DNA from: Sulfuritalea sp. | GTDB lineage: Bacteria; Pseudomonadota; Gammaproteobacteria; Burkholderiales; Rhodocyclaceae | Assembly (NCBI GenBank): GCA_030247575.1 | Contig: JAOTRV010000017.1 | Location: 1 to 64,000 of the forward strand | DNA length: 64,000 bases | Reading direction: 5' to 3' | Shown: positions 10,340-19,830 of the stretch, in pieces | Layout: each line of letters starts with the position of its first letter | Numbering within the stretch: the stretch's first letter is position 1 | Program-made: the position numbers and the translations under genes | The notes under the pieces: generated by a model | The model's input: the letters and a program-made list of their open reading frames with translations, nothing else | Told to the model about the DNA's origin: nothing | Databases searched by the model: none

Positions 10340-11674
10340 ATGGTAAAGAAAGTGTTCATCCGCACCTTCGGGTGCCAGATGAATGAATACGACTCCGACA
10401 AGATGGCCGATGTGCTGGCCGGCAGCGACGGCGCGGTCAAGACGGACAACCCCGAGGAAGCCGACATCATCCTGTTCAACACCTGCTCGGTGCGCGAGAA
10501 GGCGCAGGAGAAGGTGTTCCACGACTTGGGCCGGGTCAGGCACCTGAAGCAGTTGAACCCCAACCTGGTGATCGGCGTCGGCGGCTGTGTCGCCAGCCAG
10601 GAGGGCGAGGCCATCGTCGCCCGCGCACCCTACGTCGATCTTGTCTTCGGCCCGCAGACACTGCATCGCCTGCCGCAGTTGATCGCCGCGCGCCGCGCCA
10701 GCGGCAAGGCACAGGTCGACATCTCCTTTCCCGAAATCGAGAAGTTCGACGCCCTGCCCCCCGCCAGCGTCACGGGAAGCTCGGCCTTCGTCTCGATCAT
10801 GGAAGGCTGTTCCAAGTACTGCAGCTTCTGCGTCGTACCCTACACGCGCGGCGAGGAAGTCTCGCGCCCGCTGGCCGGCGTGCTAGCTGAAATCACGGAA
10901 CTGGCCGTTCGGGGCGTACGCGAAGTCACGCTGCTGGGGCAGAACGTCAATGCCTATCGCGGCGCCATGGACGACGGCGACCTGACCGCGGATCTCGCGT
11001 TCCTGATCGAGACCCTGGCGGCGATGGAAGGCATCGAGCGCATCCGCTACACCACCTCACACCCGCGCGAGATGACACAAAGGCTGATCGACGCCTACCG
11101 CACTACGCCCAAGCTCGTCTCCCACCTGCACCTGCCGGTACAGTCCGGCTCCGACCGGATTCTGGCGGCGATGAAACGCGGCTATTCGGTGCTTGAATTC
11201 AAGTCGCTGGTCAAAAGACTCAAGGCGGCACGTCCCGATCTTTCGCTTTCCTCCGACTTCATCATCGGCTTCCCAGGCGAAACCGACGAGGACTTCGAGA
11301 AGACCATGCGCCTGGTCGAAGAGCTCAACTTCGACAACAGCTTCTCTTTTGTTTACAGCCCGCGTCCCGGCACGCCGGCGGCCGACATGACGAACGACAC
11401 GCCGCAGGAAACCAAGATACGACGCCTCATGCGCTTGCAGAAAGCCATCGAGACGCAGGCGCTGAGAATCAGCCAGGCAATGGTCGGCTCGATCCAGCGC
11501 GTCCTCGTCGAAGGACATGCCAGAAAGGATGCCAGCGAACTGGCCGGCCGCACCGACAACAACCGCGTCGTCAACTTCGCCGGCAACGAGCGCTTGATCG
11601 GCAGTTTTGTCGACGTCATAATTACTGCCGCATTGCCGCACAGCCTGCGCGGCGAAGTCACGACGCGGCAATAG
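10340..11674 (+). CDS. miaB: tRNA-2-methylthio-N6-dimethylallyladenosine synthase
   Basis: Radical SAM methylthiotransferase that turns i6A37 into ms2i6A37 in tRNAs. The 444 residues show the three UPF0004 cysteines (C12, C49, C83) for the auxiliary Fe-S cluster, the radical-SAM CSKYCSFC motif (C157, C161, C164) and a C-terminal TRAM region. It starts a co-directional run with a small exported protein, phoH, ybeY, corC and lnt, a common betaproteobacterial order. Confidence 0.97.
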   Translation: MVKKVFIRTFGCQMNEYDSDKMADVLAGSDGAVKTDNPEEADIILFNTCSVREKAQEKVFHDLGRVRHLKQLNPNLVIGVGGCVASQEGEAIVARAPYVDLVFGPQTLHRLPQLIAARRASGKAQVDISFPEIEKFDALPPASVTGSSAFVSIMEGCSKYCSFCVVPYTRGEEVSRPLAGVLAEITELAVRGVREVTLLGQNVNAYRGAMDDGDLTADLAFLIETLAAMEGIERIRYTTSHPREMTQRLIDAYRTTPKLVSHLHLPVQSGSDRILAAMKRGYSVLEFKSLVKRLKAARPDLSLSSDFIIGFPGETDEDFEKTMRLVEELNFDNSFSFVYSPRPGTPAADMTNDTPQETKIRRLMRLQKAIETQALRISQAMVGSIQRVLVEGHARKDASELAGRTDNNRVVNFAGNERLIGSFVDVIITAALPHSLRGEVTTRQ

Positions 11675-11710
11675 CCGCACTCATCAACCGTCAACCATCA
11701 GGAGATCACC

Positions 11711-12178
11711 TTGCGAGCCGTCATCATCGCTGCCATTTCCGCCCTGCCATTGATTGGCGCGGCACAGACCATCGACCGCGTGAAGCTTACCGACTCGGAA
11801 CTCACCTGTCCGCAGATCTACGGCGAGATCGACGAAATGAACAAGGTCATGGGCCTCGCCAAGGGCGACCGGGATGCCAGTGCGACGACGGCGGCCGGCG
11901 CCGGCCTGACGCAGCAGGCTACCGGCGTGGCGGTCCAGGCCGCAGCGCTATCGGGCTCGGTCGGCGCGGCGGTAGGGCTCGCTCAGGCCGCCCCGCTGCT
12001 CGGGCTCTTTGGTTCGGCCACCAAGAGCGTCGCCGATGCCAAGGAAAAGGAGGCCGCCGAGCGCCTGGGTGAAGCCAAGGCACGCAAGGAGCACCTGACC
12101 GGACTGTTTGTCAGCAGGAACTGCAAGCTGTCCGACGTCAAGCAGGAAGCGGCCGCCACGACACCGAAGCTCAACTGA
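11711..12178 (+). CDS. Hypothetical exported protein
   Basis: A 155-residue protein starting at TTG 11711, five bases after a GGAGA ribosome site. It has a cleavable-looking signal peptide (MRAVIIAAISALPLIGAAQT), a short polar region with one cysteine, an Ala/Gly-rich hydrophobic stretch of about 45 residues (roughly residues 60-100), and a charged helical tail with a second cysteine. No family was recognised. It lies between miaB and phoH on the same strand. The two cysteines may form a disulfide in the periplasm. Confidence 0.7.
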   Translation: MRAVIIAAISALPLIGAAQTIDRVKLTDSELTCPQIYGEIDEMNKVMGLAKGDRDASATTAAGAGLTQQATGVAVQAAALSGSVGAAVGLAQAAPLLGLFGSATKSVADAKEKEAAERLGEAKARKEHLTGLFVSRNCKLSDVKQEAAATTPKLN

Positions 12179-12182
12179 GCGG

Positions 12183-13148
12183 ATGACCACGCCGCGACCA
12201 TTGAGTCTCACACTGCAGCCGCTGGACAATGCGCGGCTGCAGAACCTGTGCGGCGCGCTCGATGAAAACCTGCGCCAGATCGAGGCCGCATTCGATGTCA
12301 CCATCAGCCGTCGCGGCCAGCATTGCCGGATCAACGGCGAACTGGCGCAGGCGAGGCTCGCCGCCACCGCCTTGCAGCATTTCTATGAGCAGGCGAGCGA
12401 ACCCCTGTCGATCGACGAACTGCAGCTCGGCCTGATCGAAATCACGCGCAGCCGCAATGCCCATGTTCCGGCGCAGCCCAATCCCGGACTGCTGACACGA
12501 AAGACCGATCTGCATGGCCGCACGCCGAACCAGGCCAAGTATCTGCGCGACATCCAGGAGCACGACATCACCTTCGGCATCGGCCCGGCCGGTACCGGCA
12601 AGACCTATCTCGCGGTGGCCTCCGCCATCGATGCCTTCGAGCGCGACCAGGTCAGCCGCATCGTCCTCACCCGGCCGGCCGTAGAGGCCGGCGAACGGCT
12701 CGGCTTTCTGCCCGGCGATCTGGCGCAGAAAATCGATCCTTATCTGCGCCCGCTCTACGATGCGCTGTACGACCTGATGGGTTTCGAAAAGGTGTCGAAA
12801 CTGTTCGAAAAGCAGAACATCGAGATCGCGCCGCTGGCCTACATGCGCGGACGCACACTGAATCACGCCTTCATCATCCTCGACGAGGCCCAGAACACCA
12901 CGCCTGAACAGATGAAGATGTTCCTGACCCGCATCGGCATCGGCGCCAAGGCGGTGGTCACCGGCGACGTGACACAAATCGACCTGCCGCGCGGGCAGAA
13001 GTCCGGCCTGGTCGAGGCGCGCCGCATCCTGGCCGGTGTCCGCGGCCTGGCCTTCACCGATTTCGATGCCTCGGACGTCGTGCGCCATCCGCTGGTCGCG
13101 CGCATCGTCGATGCCTATGAAAAAAGCAACGCGGCCCCGCCTGCCTGA
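12183..13148 (+). CDS. PhoH family ATPase (PhoH-like, ybeZ type)
   Basis: Cytoplasmic P-loop NTPase linked to ribosome maturation and RNA metabolism through its partner YbeY. The 321-residue protein, started at ATG 12183, has Walker A GPAGTGKT at 134-141 and Walker [10 protein letters not shown], followed by [10 protein letters not shown]. An N-terminal KH-like region precedes the ATPase. It overlaps ybeY by about 30 bases, the standard ybeZ-ybeY-corC-lnt order. Confidence 0.95.
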   Translation: MTTPRPLSLTLQPLDNARLQNLCGALDENLRQIEAAFDVTISRRGQHCRINGELAQARLAATALQHFYEQASEPLSIDELQLGLIEITRSRNAHVPAQPNPGLLTRKTDLHGRTPNQAKYLRDIQEHDITFGIGPAGTGKTYLAVASAIDAFERDQVSRIVLTRPAVEAGERLGFLPGDLAQKIDPYLRPLYDALYDLMGFEKVSKLFEKQNIEIAPLAYMRGRTLNHAFIILDEAQNTTPEQMKMFLTRIGIGAKAVVTGDVTQIDLPRGQKSGLVEARRILAGVRGLAFTDFDASDVVRHPLVARIVDAYEKSNAAPPA

Positions 13149-13575
13149 ATTGAGGCTCTCGATCCAGTATCCGGGCGGCAAGGCCGCGGCGCCGACTCGG
13201 CCGCAGGTTCGCCGCTGGGTGCGCGCGGCCTGCGCCCGGCCCGCCGAGGTGACGGTGCGCTTCGCCGACATGGAAGAGGGACGGAGCCTCAACCGCGATT
13301 ACCGCGGCAAGGACTATGCCACCAACGTGCTGTCCTTTCCCTACGAATCCGGCGAACATGTTTGCGGCGATCTGGTATTGTGCCTGCCCGTCGTGGAGCG
13401 CGAAGCACAGGAACAGGGAAAATCGCTGGAAGCCCACTTCGCCCACATAGTGGTGCATGGTATGCTGCATTTACAGGGCTATGACCACGAGACCGGCAAG
13501 GCCGACGCCGAACGCATGGAAGCACTCGAACGCGACATTCTGGATGCCCTCGGTTACCCCGATCCTTACGCTTGA
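13117..13575 (+). CDS. ybeY: Endoribonuclease YbeY
   Basis: Zinc-dependent single-strand endoribonuclease involved in 16S rRNA 3' end maturation and ribosome quality control. The 152-residue protein carries the UPF0054 motif [11 protein letters not shown] with ligands H114, H118 and H124. The ATG at 13117 ([10 protein letters not shown]) overlaps the phoH-family gene; an ATG two codons earlier is possible. Also present is the conserved [19 protein letters not shown]. Confidence 0.95.
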   Translation: MKKATRPRLPELRLSIQYPGGKAAAPTRPQVRRWVRAACARPAEVTVRFADMEEGRSLNRDYRGKDYATNVLSFPYESGEHVCGDLVLCLPVVEREAQEQGKSLEAHFAHIVVHGMLHLQGYDHETGKADAERMEALERDILDALGYPDPYA

Positions 13576-13577
13576 AC

Positions 13578-14432
13578 ATGGACCCTTCCAGTAGACCGAG
13601 TCTGATCGAACGGCTTTCGTCGCTGCTGCTGCGCGAACCCGAAGACCGCGAACAACTCCTCGCGCTGCTGCACGGCGCTTTCGAGCGCCATCTGATGGAC
13701 GCCGACGCGCTGTCGATCATCGAGGGCGCGCTTTCCGTCGCCGACATGGCGGTGCGCGACATCATGGTGCCGCGCGCGCAAATGGATGTGGTGGACATCA
13801 ACGAGACGCCGGAGCAGATCGTCGAGATCGTGCTCGAAACCGCTCACTCGCGCTTTCCGGCCATCGGCGAAAGCAAGGACGATGTCCTCGGCATATTGCT
13901 GGCCAAGGATTTGCTGCGCTATTTTGCCGGCAAGGAATTCGACCTGCGCGATACCTTGCGCCCGGCGATATTCATCCCCGAATCGAAACGTCTCAACGTG
14001 CTGCTGCGGGAATTCCGCGCATCGCGCAACCACATGGCGATCGTGGTCGACGAATACGGCGGTGTGGCCGGGCTGGTCACCATCGAAGACGTTCTGGAGC
14101 AGATCGTCGGCGACATCGAAGACGAGTACGACTTCGACGAAACCGCGGACAACATCGTCAGGGACAACACCGGCCGCTATCGCGTCAAGGCGGTGACCGA
14201 GATTGCCGACTTCAACGCCGCGTTCGCTACTGCTTTTCCCGATGAGCATTTCGATACCGTCGGCGGTCTGATCATCCATCACCTCGGCCGCCTGCCCAAG
14301 CGCAACGAAGTGGTCAGCATCGGCGGCCTGCGCATCCAGGTATTGCGCGCCGACAGCCGCCGCGTGCATACCGTTCTGGTCGATCCGCAGAAGGATCTGC
14401 CGCTGCCGGCACCCCACCCCGCGAGCGAATGA
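13578..14432 (+). CDS. corC: HlyC/CorC family transporter-associated CBS protein
   Basis: Cytoplasmic protein of 284 residues with a tandem CBS pair (DIMVPRAQMDVVDI, then LLREFRASRNHMAIVVDEYGGVAGLVTIEDVLEQIVGDI) and the C-terminal CorC/HlyC FAD-like domain. E. coli CorC (YbeX) is implicated in magnesium/cobalt efflux and more recently in ribosome metabolism, matching its place after ybeZ-ybeY. The ATG at 13578 is preferred over the TTG at 13572. It overlaps lnt by four bases. Confidence 0.92.
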   Translation: MDPSSRPSLIERLSSLLLREPEDREQLLALLHGAFERHLMDADALSIIEGALSVADMAVRDIMVPRAQMDVVDINETPEQIVEIVLETAHSRFPAIGESKDDVLGILLAKDLLRYFAGKEFDLRDTLRPAIFIPESKRLNVLLREFRASRNHMAIVVDEYGGVAGLVTIEDVLEQIVGDIEDEYDFDETADNIVRDNTGRYRVKAVTEIADFNAAFATAFPDEHFDTVGGLIIHHLGRLPKRNEVVSIGGLRIQVLRADSRRVHTVLVDPQKDLPLPAPHPASE

Positions 14433-15910
14433 CGCGGCGGCGACCAGGCGTTTCCACGCTTGCCGCGGCGGCTCTCGGCGCGTTCTGCGTCCTCGGCTTC
14501 GCGCCCTTCAATGCGTATTTCACCGTATGGCCAGCGTCGACTCTTGCACTGGCCGGCCTGTTCCATCTCTGGCACAAGGCGGCCTCCGCGCGCGAAGCCA
14601 TGCGGCTCGGCTTCGCCTGGGGCGCCGGCTGCTTCCTCTTCGGCGTGTCATGGATCTACGTCAGCCTCTCGCAATTCGGCGGCATGGCGCCGCCCCTCGC
14701 GGCGGCGGCGACCCTGCTGTTCTGTCTCTATCTGGCGCTGTTTCCCGCGCTGGCGGGCGGCCTGTTCCTGCGCTGGCGCAGCAAGGCATCTCGCGACGCG
14801 TGGCTCCTCGCCGGGCTATGGACGCTTTCCGAATGGCTGCGCGGCACGCTGTTCACCGGCTTCCCCTGGCTGGCAGTCGGCTACTCGCAAAGCCCGCCGA
14901 GCCCGCTGGCCGGCTGGGCGTCGGTGCTTGGCGTGTATGGCGTCGGCTTCGTCGTCGCCCTGATCGGCGGATTCATCGCCGGCATGAGCGCCACCGGCTG
15001 GCGCAAGCCGGGAGTCTGGACATCCATGATCCTGCTGCTCGGCGGCGGAGCCCTGCTTGGCAGAATGGACTGGACGCAGCCCGCCGGCGCTCCCGTCACG
15101 GTAAGCCTGCTGCAGGGCAACGTGCCGCAAAGCCTCAAGTGGGACCCGAAACGGCTGCCGCTGTCCATCGACACCTATCTGGGGCTGGCGCGAACCCATC
15201 CGGCAACGCTCACCGTATTGCCCGAAACCGCCTTGCCCCTGTACTTCAATGAAGTCCCGCGCGAGGTGTTGCGCGGCCTCACCCGCCACGGCGACGCGTT
15301 GATCGGCGTCGCGGTCGCCACCACCAGCGGCGGCTATGCCAACGGCGCGGTGATGCTGACCCGGGAACTCGCCGCAGCGGCCTACACCAAGCGCCACCTG
15401 GTGCCCTTCGGCGAATTCGCGCCACCGGGCTTTGCCTGGTTCTTCCGCTTTGCGCAGATCCCGATGTCGGACTTCACTGCCGGCGCCGCGCGGCAGGAAC
15501 CATTGAACTTCAACGGACAGCGCATCGCGCCGAACATCTGCTACGAGGATTTGTTCGGCGAAGAGCTGCTCGCTGCCCTGCCGGCGGCTACATTGCTGGT
15601 TAATTTGTCCAACACGGCGTGGTTCGGCGATTCGCTGGCGCAGCCGCAACATCTGCAGATCGCCCAATTGCGCGCCATCGAGACCGGCCGCGTGATGCTG
15701 CGCGCGACCAACACCGGCATGACCGCCATGGTGGGCGCGGACGGTACCGTCGTCGCGGCCCTGCCGCCGTTCGTCACCGACGCGCTGGTGGTGCAAGCCC
15801 AGGGACGCAGCGGCCTGACGCCCTACGCGCGCTGGGGCAATCTGCTGGCCCTGCTGATCGCGATCGGCGCCTGCCTGACGGCATTGCGCCGCCGGGATCA
15901 GAGTTTGTAA
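14429..15910 (+). CDS. lnt: Apolipoprotein N-acyltransferase
   Basis: Inner-membrane enzyme that adds the third acyl chain to lipoproteins. The 493-residue protein has about six N-terminal membrane segments, then a nitrilase domain. The catalytic triad can be seen: Glu in TVLPETALP, Lys in YTKRHLVPFGEF and Cys in PNICYEDLF. The ATG overlaps the corC stop (ATGA). It ends the miaB-to-lnt run and its last bases overlap a convergent small gene. Confidence 0.96.
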   Translation: MTRRRPGVSTLAAAALGAFCVLGFAPFNAYFTVWPASTLALAGLFHLWHKAASAREAMRLGFAWGAGCFLFGVSWIYVSLSQFGGMAPPLAAAATLLFCLYLALFPALAGGLFLRWRSKASRDAWLLAGLWTLSEWLRGTLFTGFPWLAVGYSQSPPSPLAGWASVLGVYGVGFVVALIGGFIAGMSATGWRKPGVWTSMILLLGGGALLGRMDWTQPAGAPVTVSLLQGNVPQSLKWDPKRLPLSIDTYLGLARTHPATLTVLPETALPLYFNEVPREVLRGLTRHGDALIGVAVATTSGGYANGAVMLTRELAAAAYTKRHLVPFGEFAPPGFAWFFRFAQIPMSDFTAGAARQEPLNFNGQRIAPNICYEDLFGEELLAALPAATLLVNLSNTAWFGDSLAQPQHLQIAQLRAIETGRVMLRATNTGMTAMVGADGTVVAALPPFVTDALVVQAQGRSGLTPYARWGNLLALLIAIGACLTALRRRDQSL

Positions 15911-16212
15911 GCCGCCAGATCGATCGTCAGCGTCGGCCGGCCCATGGCCTGCACGGCCGCACACAGAAAGCGGCGAACCTCGGGCGTCAGCGGGTCATAA
16001 TCGGCGGGCTTGAAGTTAAGCGCAAGCATCAGAATCTGGTCGACCAGCAGCAGTTTCCCCATCGGATTCGGGGTTTCCAGTCCCGCCTTGAGGAAGGTCT
16101 CGGAAATCCAGTGCCGCGCGGCGGCGGGCTCGAAAGCCGCAAGATCATCCGCGCCCAACGGAAAATCGAAACGCTCGCCGTTCTTCAACACCACGCTGAC
16201 TTGATGGTCCAC
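15898..16212 (-). CDS. Hypothetical protein, conserved small cytoplasmic type
   Basis: A 104-residue protein with no signal peptide or membrane segment. It opens with a short beta-rich part (MDHQVSVVLKNGERFDFPL) and continues as an all-helical region ending TIDLAAYKL. No family was recognised. Its 3' end overlaps the lnt stop by 13 bases on the other strand. It follows the rhodanese gene on the same strand with a 150-base gap, so it could be the tail of that transcription unit. Confidence 0.6.
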   Translation of the reverse strand: MDHQVSVVLKNGERFDFPLGADDLAAFEPAAARHWISETFLKAGLETPNPMGKLLLVDQILMLALNFKPADYDPLTPEVRRFLCAAVQAMGRPTLTIDLAAYKL

Positions 16213-16363
16213 GGTACCGCTCCTTTGCCTATTGTTATCTTGGCGCGGATGATACCGGAAGCGGCGTCGACGATCTCGTTTCCCCTGTCGAATTCATACC
16301 CTTTGCGGCTGACCGGGAACCCGGAAAGGCGCACCTCGGTCTTTTCAGCAAGCGAGGCAAGTG

Positions 16364-17521
16364 CTACTTCTTCGCGGTCATCGAGTAGGAGCCGTCGGCA
16401 TTGAACTTGATGTCGGCGTCGATGAAGGAGGCCTGGACCTTGCCGCCCAGCAGCTTGACCGTGTCGTAGGCCTCGCCGGAGCGGGCGCCGGTGCCGCAGA
16501 CGAAGACCACCGGTTTGTCCGTCGGCAGCGAGGCGATCTTCTTCTCCAGCTCGTTCATCGGAATGTTGACCGAGCCCTTGATCATGCCGGAGGCGACTTC
16601 CTTCGGATCGCGCACATCGACCAGCATGACCGAACCCGGGTTGGCCTTCCATACGGCCTCGAAGGAGTCGACCGTGACCGAGCCCTTTTCCTTGCCCGGC
16701 ACCAGGGCCGCCGAGCCGGCTGCCGGACTGGCGGCTGCGCCTGCCGCGGCGCCGGCGGCTACCGGCGCGCCATGCAGCTTTTCCCACTCCGGATAGCCGG
16801 GCGGGTAGGTCAGCACATTGGTGTAGCCCAGCTTCTTCGCCTTGGCCGCCGAGTTGTCGGAGAGCACGCATTCGAGGCCGCCGCAGTAGTAGATCAGCGG
16901 GGTGGCCTTGTCGGCGGGCAGCTTGTCGACCTGCTTGTCGAACTCGGTGTCGGAGATGTTGATCGCGGTCGGGATCATGCCCTTGTCGGCCACGCGCTTG
17001 GGCCGCGCGTCGATCAGCACATAGGTGGCCTTGTCGTCGATCAGCTTTTTGATGTAGGCCGCGGATACCGAGACCTGGGCTCCCTTGGCCTTCCAGTCGG
17101 GCGAGCCGGCCGGGTAGACCTTGATGTTGGTGTAGCCCAGCTTCTCCGCCTTGAAGGCCGAGTTGTGGCTCAGCATGCATTCCAGGCCGCCGCAGTAGAA
17201 CAGCAACAGGGTGGCCTTGTCGGCCGGCAGCTTGTCGACCAGCTTGTCGAACTGGCTGTCGGGAATGTTGATCGCACCGGGAATGTGGCCGGGGTCGTAC
17301 TGGCGTGCCGCCGGGCGGGAGTCGATGATCATGACGCCTTTCTTCGGCGGGATGCTGACGTTCTGGCGCATGAAGTCGAAATCGACCAGCGCCTTGTACC
17401 AGCCTTCCTTCGGCTGCGTTACCGCGGCGTCCGCCGCCACCGCCGCCGTCGAATACACCAGGGGCGCCGCGGCGAGACCGGCGAGGACGGCGAGAACAAG
17501 GGCGATGCGTTGGGTCTGCAT
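16364..17521 (-). CDS. Periplasmic triple-domain rhodanese
   Basis: A 385-residue exported protein: signal peptide (residues 1-30), then three rhodanese domains at about 45-145, 150-250 and 280-380, with an Ala/Gly/Pro linker (252-275) before the third. In the first two the active-site loop is YCGGLECML and YCGGLECVL, with paired cysteines C110/C115 and C213/C218. The third has a standard loop VCGTGARSGE with C342. Rhodaneses move sulfane sulfur through a cysteine persulfide. The start is the ATG at 17521, preceded by GGAG. It is the last gene of the sox run, so acceptance of sulfur from SoxY is a reasonable inference. Confidence 0.9.
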   Translation of the reverse strand: MQTQRIALVLAVLAGLAAAPLVYSTAAVAADAAVTQPKEGWYKALVDFDFMRQNVSIPPKKGVMIIDSRPAARQYDPGHIPGAINIPDSQFDKLVDKLPADKATLLLFYCGGLECMLSHNSAFKAEKLGYTNIKVYPAGSPDWKAKGAQVSVSAAYIKKLIDDKATYVLIDARPKRVADKGMIPTAINISDTEFDKQVDKLPADKATPLIYYCGGLECVLSDNSAAKAKKLGYTNVLTYPPGYPEWEKLHGAPVAAGAAAGAAASPAAGSAALVPGKEKGSVTVDSFEAVWKANPGSVMLVDVRDPKEVASGMIKGSVNIPMNELEKKIASLPTDKPVVFVCGTGARSGEAYDTVKLLGGKVQASFIDADIKFNADGSYSMTAKK

Positions 17522-17550
17522 GATGTACTCCTGTGGCGAAAGACTTTTCG

Positions 17551-18054
17551 TCAGTTCAGTTTCTTGCTCTTCGCCCGCGCTTCCGTACCCACCTTGACCT
17601 GATAGATGCCGTGGCAGGCATTGCATTTCTGCAGCATCTCGGCGACCTGCGACAGGGTGTGCCTGGGATCGCCCAGGCTTTCCGCGTCGAGGGCGATCAG
17701 GTCGAAGCTGGTATGCACGCCGCCGGCGAGAAGCTTGAACTCTTCCGGCAGCTTGGCCACGGTAACGGGAGGAATTTCGTTGGCCGCGCCGCTGCCCATG
17801 GTACGTGCCGCGCGGGCAACTTCCTTCATGTCCTCGCGCGGCAGGGCATCGGTTATGGTCTGCAGCACCGCAAGGAAATTGCGCATTTCCTGCAGCACGA
17901 GGTGGCGTTCGTCGTCGAGCAGGACGAGCGATGCGCGCTGGTCGGCGGCGGGTTTGGATTTGGCGGTTTTGGCCGGGCCGGCAGCAAGCGCAACGCCGGC
18001 CATGCAGAGCGCGCCGATGACGGTCGCGACAAGTTTCTGGTGTCTTGGTTTCAT
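17551..18054 (-). CDS. c-type cytochrome, class II-like (C-terminal haem)
   Basis: A 167-residue exported protein with a signal peptide ending near residue 26 (ALCMAGVALA-AGP) and a mainly helical body. A single haem motif CNACH lies at residues 144-148, close to the C-terminus. A C-terminal haem on a four-helix body is the mark of class II (c'/c-556-like) cytochromes. It lies between soxZ and the rhodanese gene with short gaps, so it probably accepts electrons from the Sox proteins. The redox partner is not known. Confidence 0.85.
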   Translation of the reverse strand: MKPRHQKLVATVIGALCMAGVALAAGPAKTAKSKPAADQRASLVLLDDERHLVLQEMRNFLAVLQTITDALPREDMKEVARAARTMGSGAANEIPPVTVAKLPEEFKLLAGGVHTSFDLIALDAESLGDPRHTLSQVAEMLQKCNACHGIYQVKVGTEARAKSKKLN

Positions 18055-18073
18055 GGATTTGACTATGTGCAGG

Positions 18074-18388
18074 TCAGGCGATCGTGGCTTCGGTGCGCGC
18101 GTGCTCGCCTTTGTTGTCTTCCCAGCTGATCGCCAGCCTGTCGCCGGACTTGGCGCCCTTGACGCGAAAGCCGAGCAGCGGGTTCTTGGAAATCGCCGGA
18201 CCCAGTTGCGCCACCAGCACCGGCTTATCATTCACCGTTGCAGTCACGTTCTGAATGAAATGGGCCGGATAGGCTTGGCCGGTTCGCGGGTCCTTGCGCT
18301 GGCCGGTTTCCATCGGGTGGATCATCAGCACGACGATTTGCGCGGATCCGTCCACCAGCTTGGTGCGGATTTTCATGGGTTCTGCCAT
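18074..18388 (-). CDS. soxZ: Thiosulfate oxidation carrier subunit SoxZ
   Basis: Periplasmic partner of SoxY, 104 residues, immunoglobulin-like beta fold. Family segments include KIRTKLVDGSAQIVVLMIHPMETG and GDRLAISWEDNKGE. SoxZ has no signal peptide of its own, as expected, because it travels with SoxY through the Tat pathway. It follows soxY by 18 bases. Confidence 0.96.
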   Translation of the reverse strand: MAEPMKIRTKLVDGSAQIVVLMIHPMETGQRKDPRTGQAYPAHFIQNVTATVNDKPVLVAQLGPAISKNPLLGFRVKGAKSGDRLAISWEDNKGEHARTEATIA

Positions 18389-18406
18389 TTGATGCTCCTT
18401 GTCTGT

Positions 18407-18877
18407 TCAGCCGCCGCAGCCGCCGATGGTCACCTTGATCTCGCGGCTGGCGACGTAGCTCTTGCCTCCCGCCTTCACCACGACCTTGATCACGGAGGTC
18501 TGGCCCATCTTGAAACGGGTGTTGATGTAGCCCTCCGCGCCATTCGCGAGATCGATATAGGCCATCAGGGGAAAGGGGTTCTTCTCGGCCAGCAGCGCGA
18601 GGGATTCGGCACCCGCAATGCGGCTCGTCACCTCGATCGGCACGACGGCACCGTTCTCCGCGATATCCGGTGCCTTGATCAGGATCTCGGCACTTTCCGC
18701 CGCGCCCGCCGCGCCGATGTTCTTCAGCGCATCCGCCATGGCCTTGGACTCGAACGCCGCCTTGTTCCAGTCGGCGGCGAACACCCGGGTCGGGCGCAAC
18801 AGTCCCGCCGCCAGGGCGACTGCGAGCACCCCGCTGGCACCGCCCCCCTTCAAAATCAACCTGCGTATCTGATCCAC
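18407..18877 (-). CDS. soxY: Thiosulfate oxidation carrier protein SoxY
   Basis: Carrier whose C-terminal cysteine binds sulfur intermediates covalently. The 156-residue protein ends in the diagnostic swinging arm GGCGG. The N-terminus is a Tat-like signal: a basic start (MDQIRRLILKGG) rather than a perfect RR-x-FLK motif, followed by a hydrophobic stretch to residue 34. It sits between soxA and soxZ. It defines the cluster as a Sox system even though soxB is absent here. Confidence 0.97.
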   Translation of the reverse strand: MDQIRRLILKGGGASGVLAVALAAGLLRPTRVFAADWNKAAFESKAMADALKNIGAAGAAESAEILIKAPDIAENGAVVPIEVTSRIAGAESLALLAEKNPFPLMAYIDLANGAEGYINTRFKMGQTSVIKVVVKAGGKSYVASREIKVTIGGCGG

Positions 18878-18904
18878 AATTTCACTCCACGAAAATGCCC
18901 CGGA

Positions 18905-19819
18905 CTAGCGTGCCGAGGGAACCGAGACCGGGTAGCCGTTGGACAGCACGGTCATGAACACTTCGAGATCCACGAAAGCCGGATCGCCGGGCTTGATCTG
19001 CACCGTGCGCATCTGGCCGAGGCAGCGGGCGAAGCGCTCCTGGATGGATTCCAGGGCGCCGACCGGCGTGCGATAAGTCGGATAGTGCGCAGCGTCGGCG
19101 AAGGGCGTGGTCGGCGTCTCGCCGCGCAGCTTGTGGCCCATGATGCTGCCGGGCACATGACAGGAGGCACAGGCAAAATTGAGCTGACCGGTCTTCACGT
19201 AGAACAGCTTCTCGCCGCGGCGATAGGCCTCCATCACCTTGCCGTCGCCGATGTTCACCCGGATCGGCGTGCCGGCGCTGAGCGACTTGAAATACACGGC
19301 GATCTTGTTGTTGGGCGGCGTACCCTGCCGGATGTCCTCATTGAGCACGGTCTTCGCGCAATGCTCGATGCGGCTTTCCACGGTGACGATGCGGCCCAGC
19401 GCCGCGTCATGCTTCGGGTAAGCCGCGGCCAGCCCGTCGAGCTTTGCGCCACCCTCCGCGAGGCAGGAGAAAAACGCCGGATTGCGCTTGGCGAACTTCG
19501 CCACCATCGCCTCGCCTTCGTCCACTGCAAGGTGCCCCGGATGCAGGTCGATGCGATCGAGGTCCATGAATTTCCAGTTGAGCTTCCACTGTTCGTTCGG
19601 ATCGCCGACCCATTTGGCGTTGCGTTCGACCTCTTCTTCGTTGCGCCAGTACGGCAGCGTGTCGCTGAATCCGATGTCTCCGTTCACTCCGCGGGCCGGA
19701 TCGATGCGGGCTTGCGGGTAGTGCTCGCGGTAAGGCTCGTCGCCGGCGGCGATGACCGTCGCTGCAGAGCCGAGCGAGGCCACGACGGCAAGGGCGAGTG
19801 TGCGAATGTTCAGTCGCAT
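18905..19819 (-). CDS. soxA: Sulfur oxidation c-type cytochrome SoxA
   Basis: With SoxX it oxidatively couples thiosulfate to the SoxY cysteine. The 304-residue precursor has a signal peptide (1-25) and a C-terminal haem domain with CASCH (C217, C220, H221). The cysteine ligand of the active-site haem sits in RCLGQMR (C266). The N-terminal domain keeps a cysteine pair (C119, C154) but has no CxxCH, so this is the mono-haem form of SoxA. The start is ATG 19819, the first one giving a signal peptide. It lies downstream of soxX with an 11-base gap. Confidence 0.95.
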   Translation of the reverse strand: MRLNIRTLALAVVASLGSAATVIAAGDEPYREHYPQARIDPARGVNGDIGFSDTLPYWRNEEEVERNAKWVGDPNEQWKLNWKFMDLDRIDLHPGHLAVDEGEAMVAKFAKRNPAFFSCLAEGGAKLDGLAAAYPKHDAALGRIVTVESRIEHCAKTVLNEDIRQGTPPNNKIAVYFKSLSAGTPIRVNIGDGKVMEAYRRGEKLFYVKTGQLNFACASCHVPGSIMGHKLRGETPTTPFADAAHYPTYRTPVGALESIQERFARCLGQMRTVQIKPGDPAFVDLEVFMTVLSNGYPVSVPSAR

Positions 19820-19830
19820 GCTGGCGGCCC

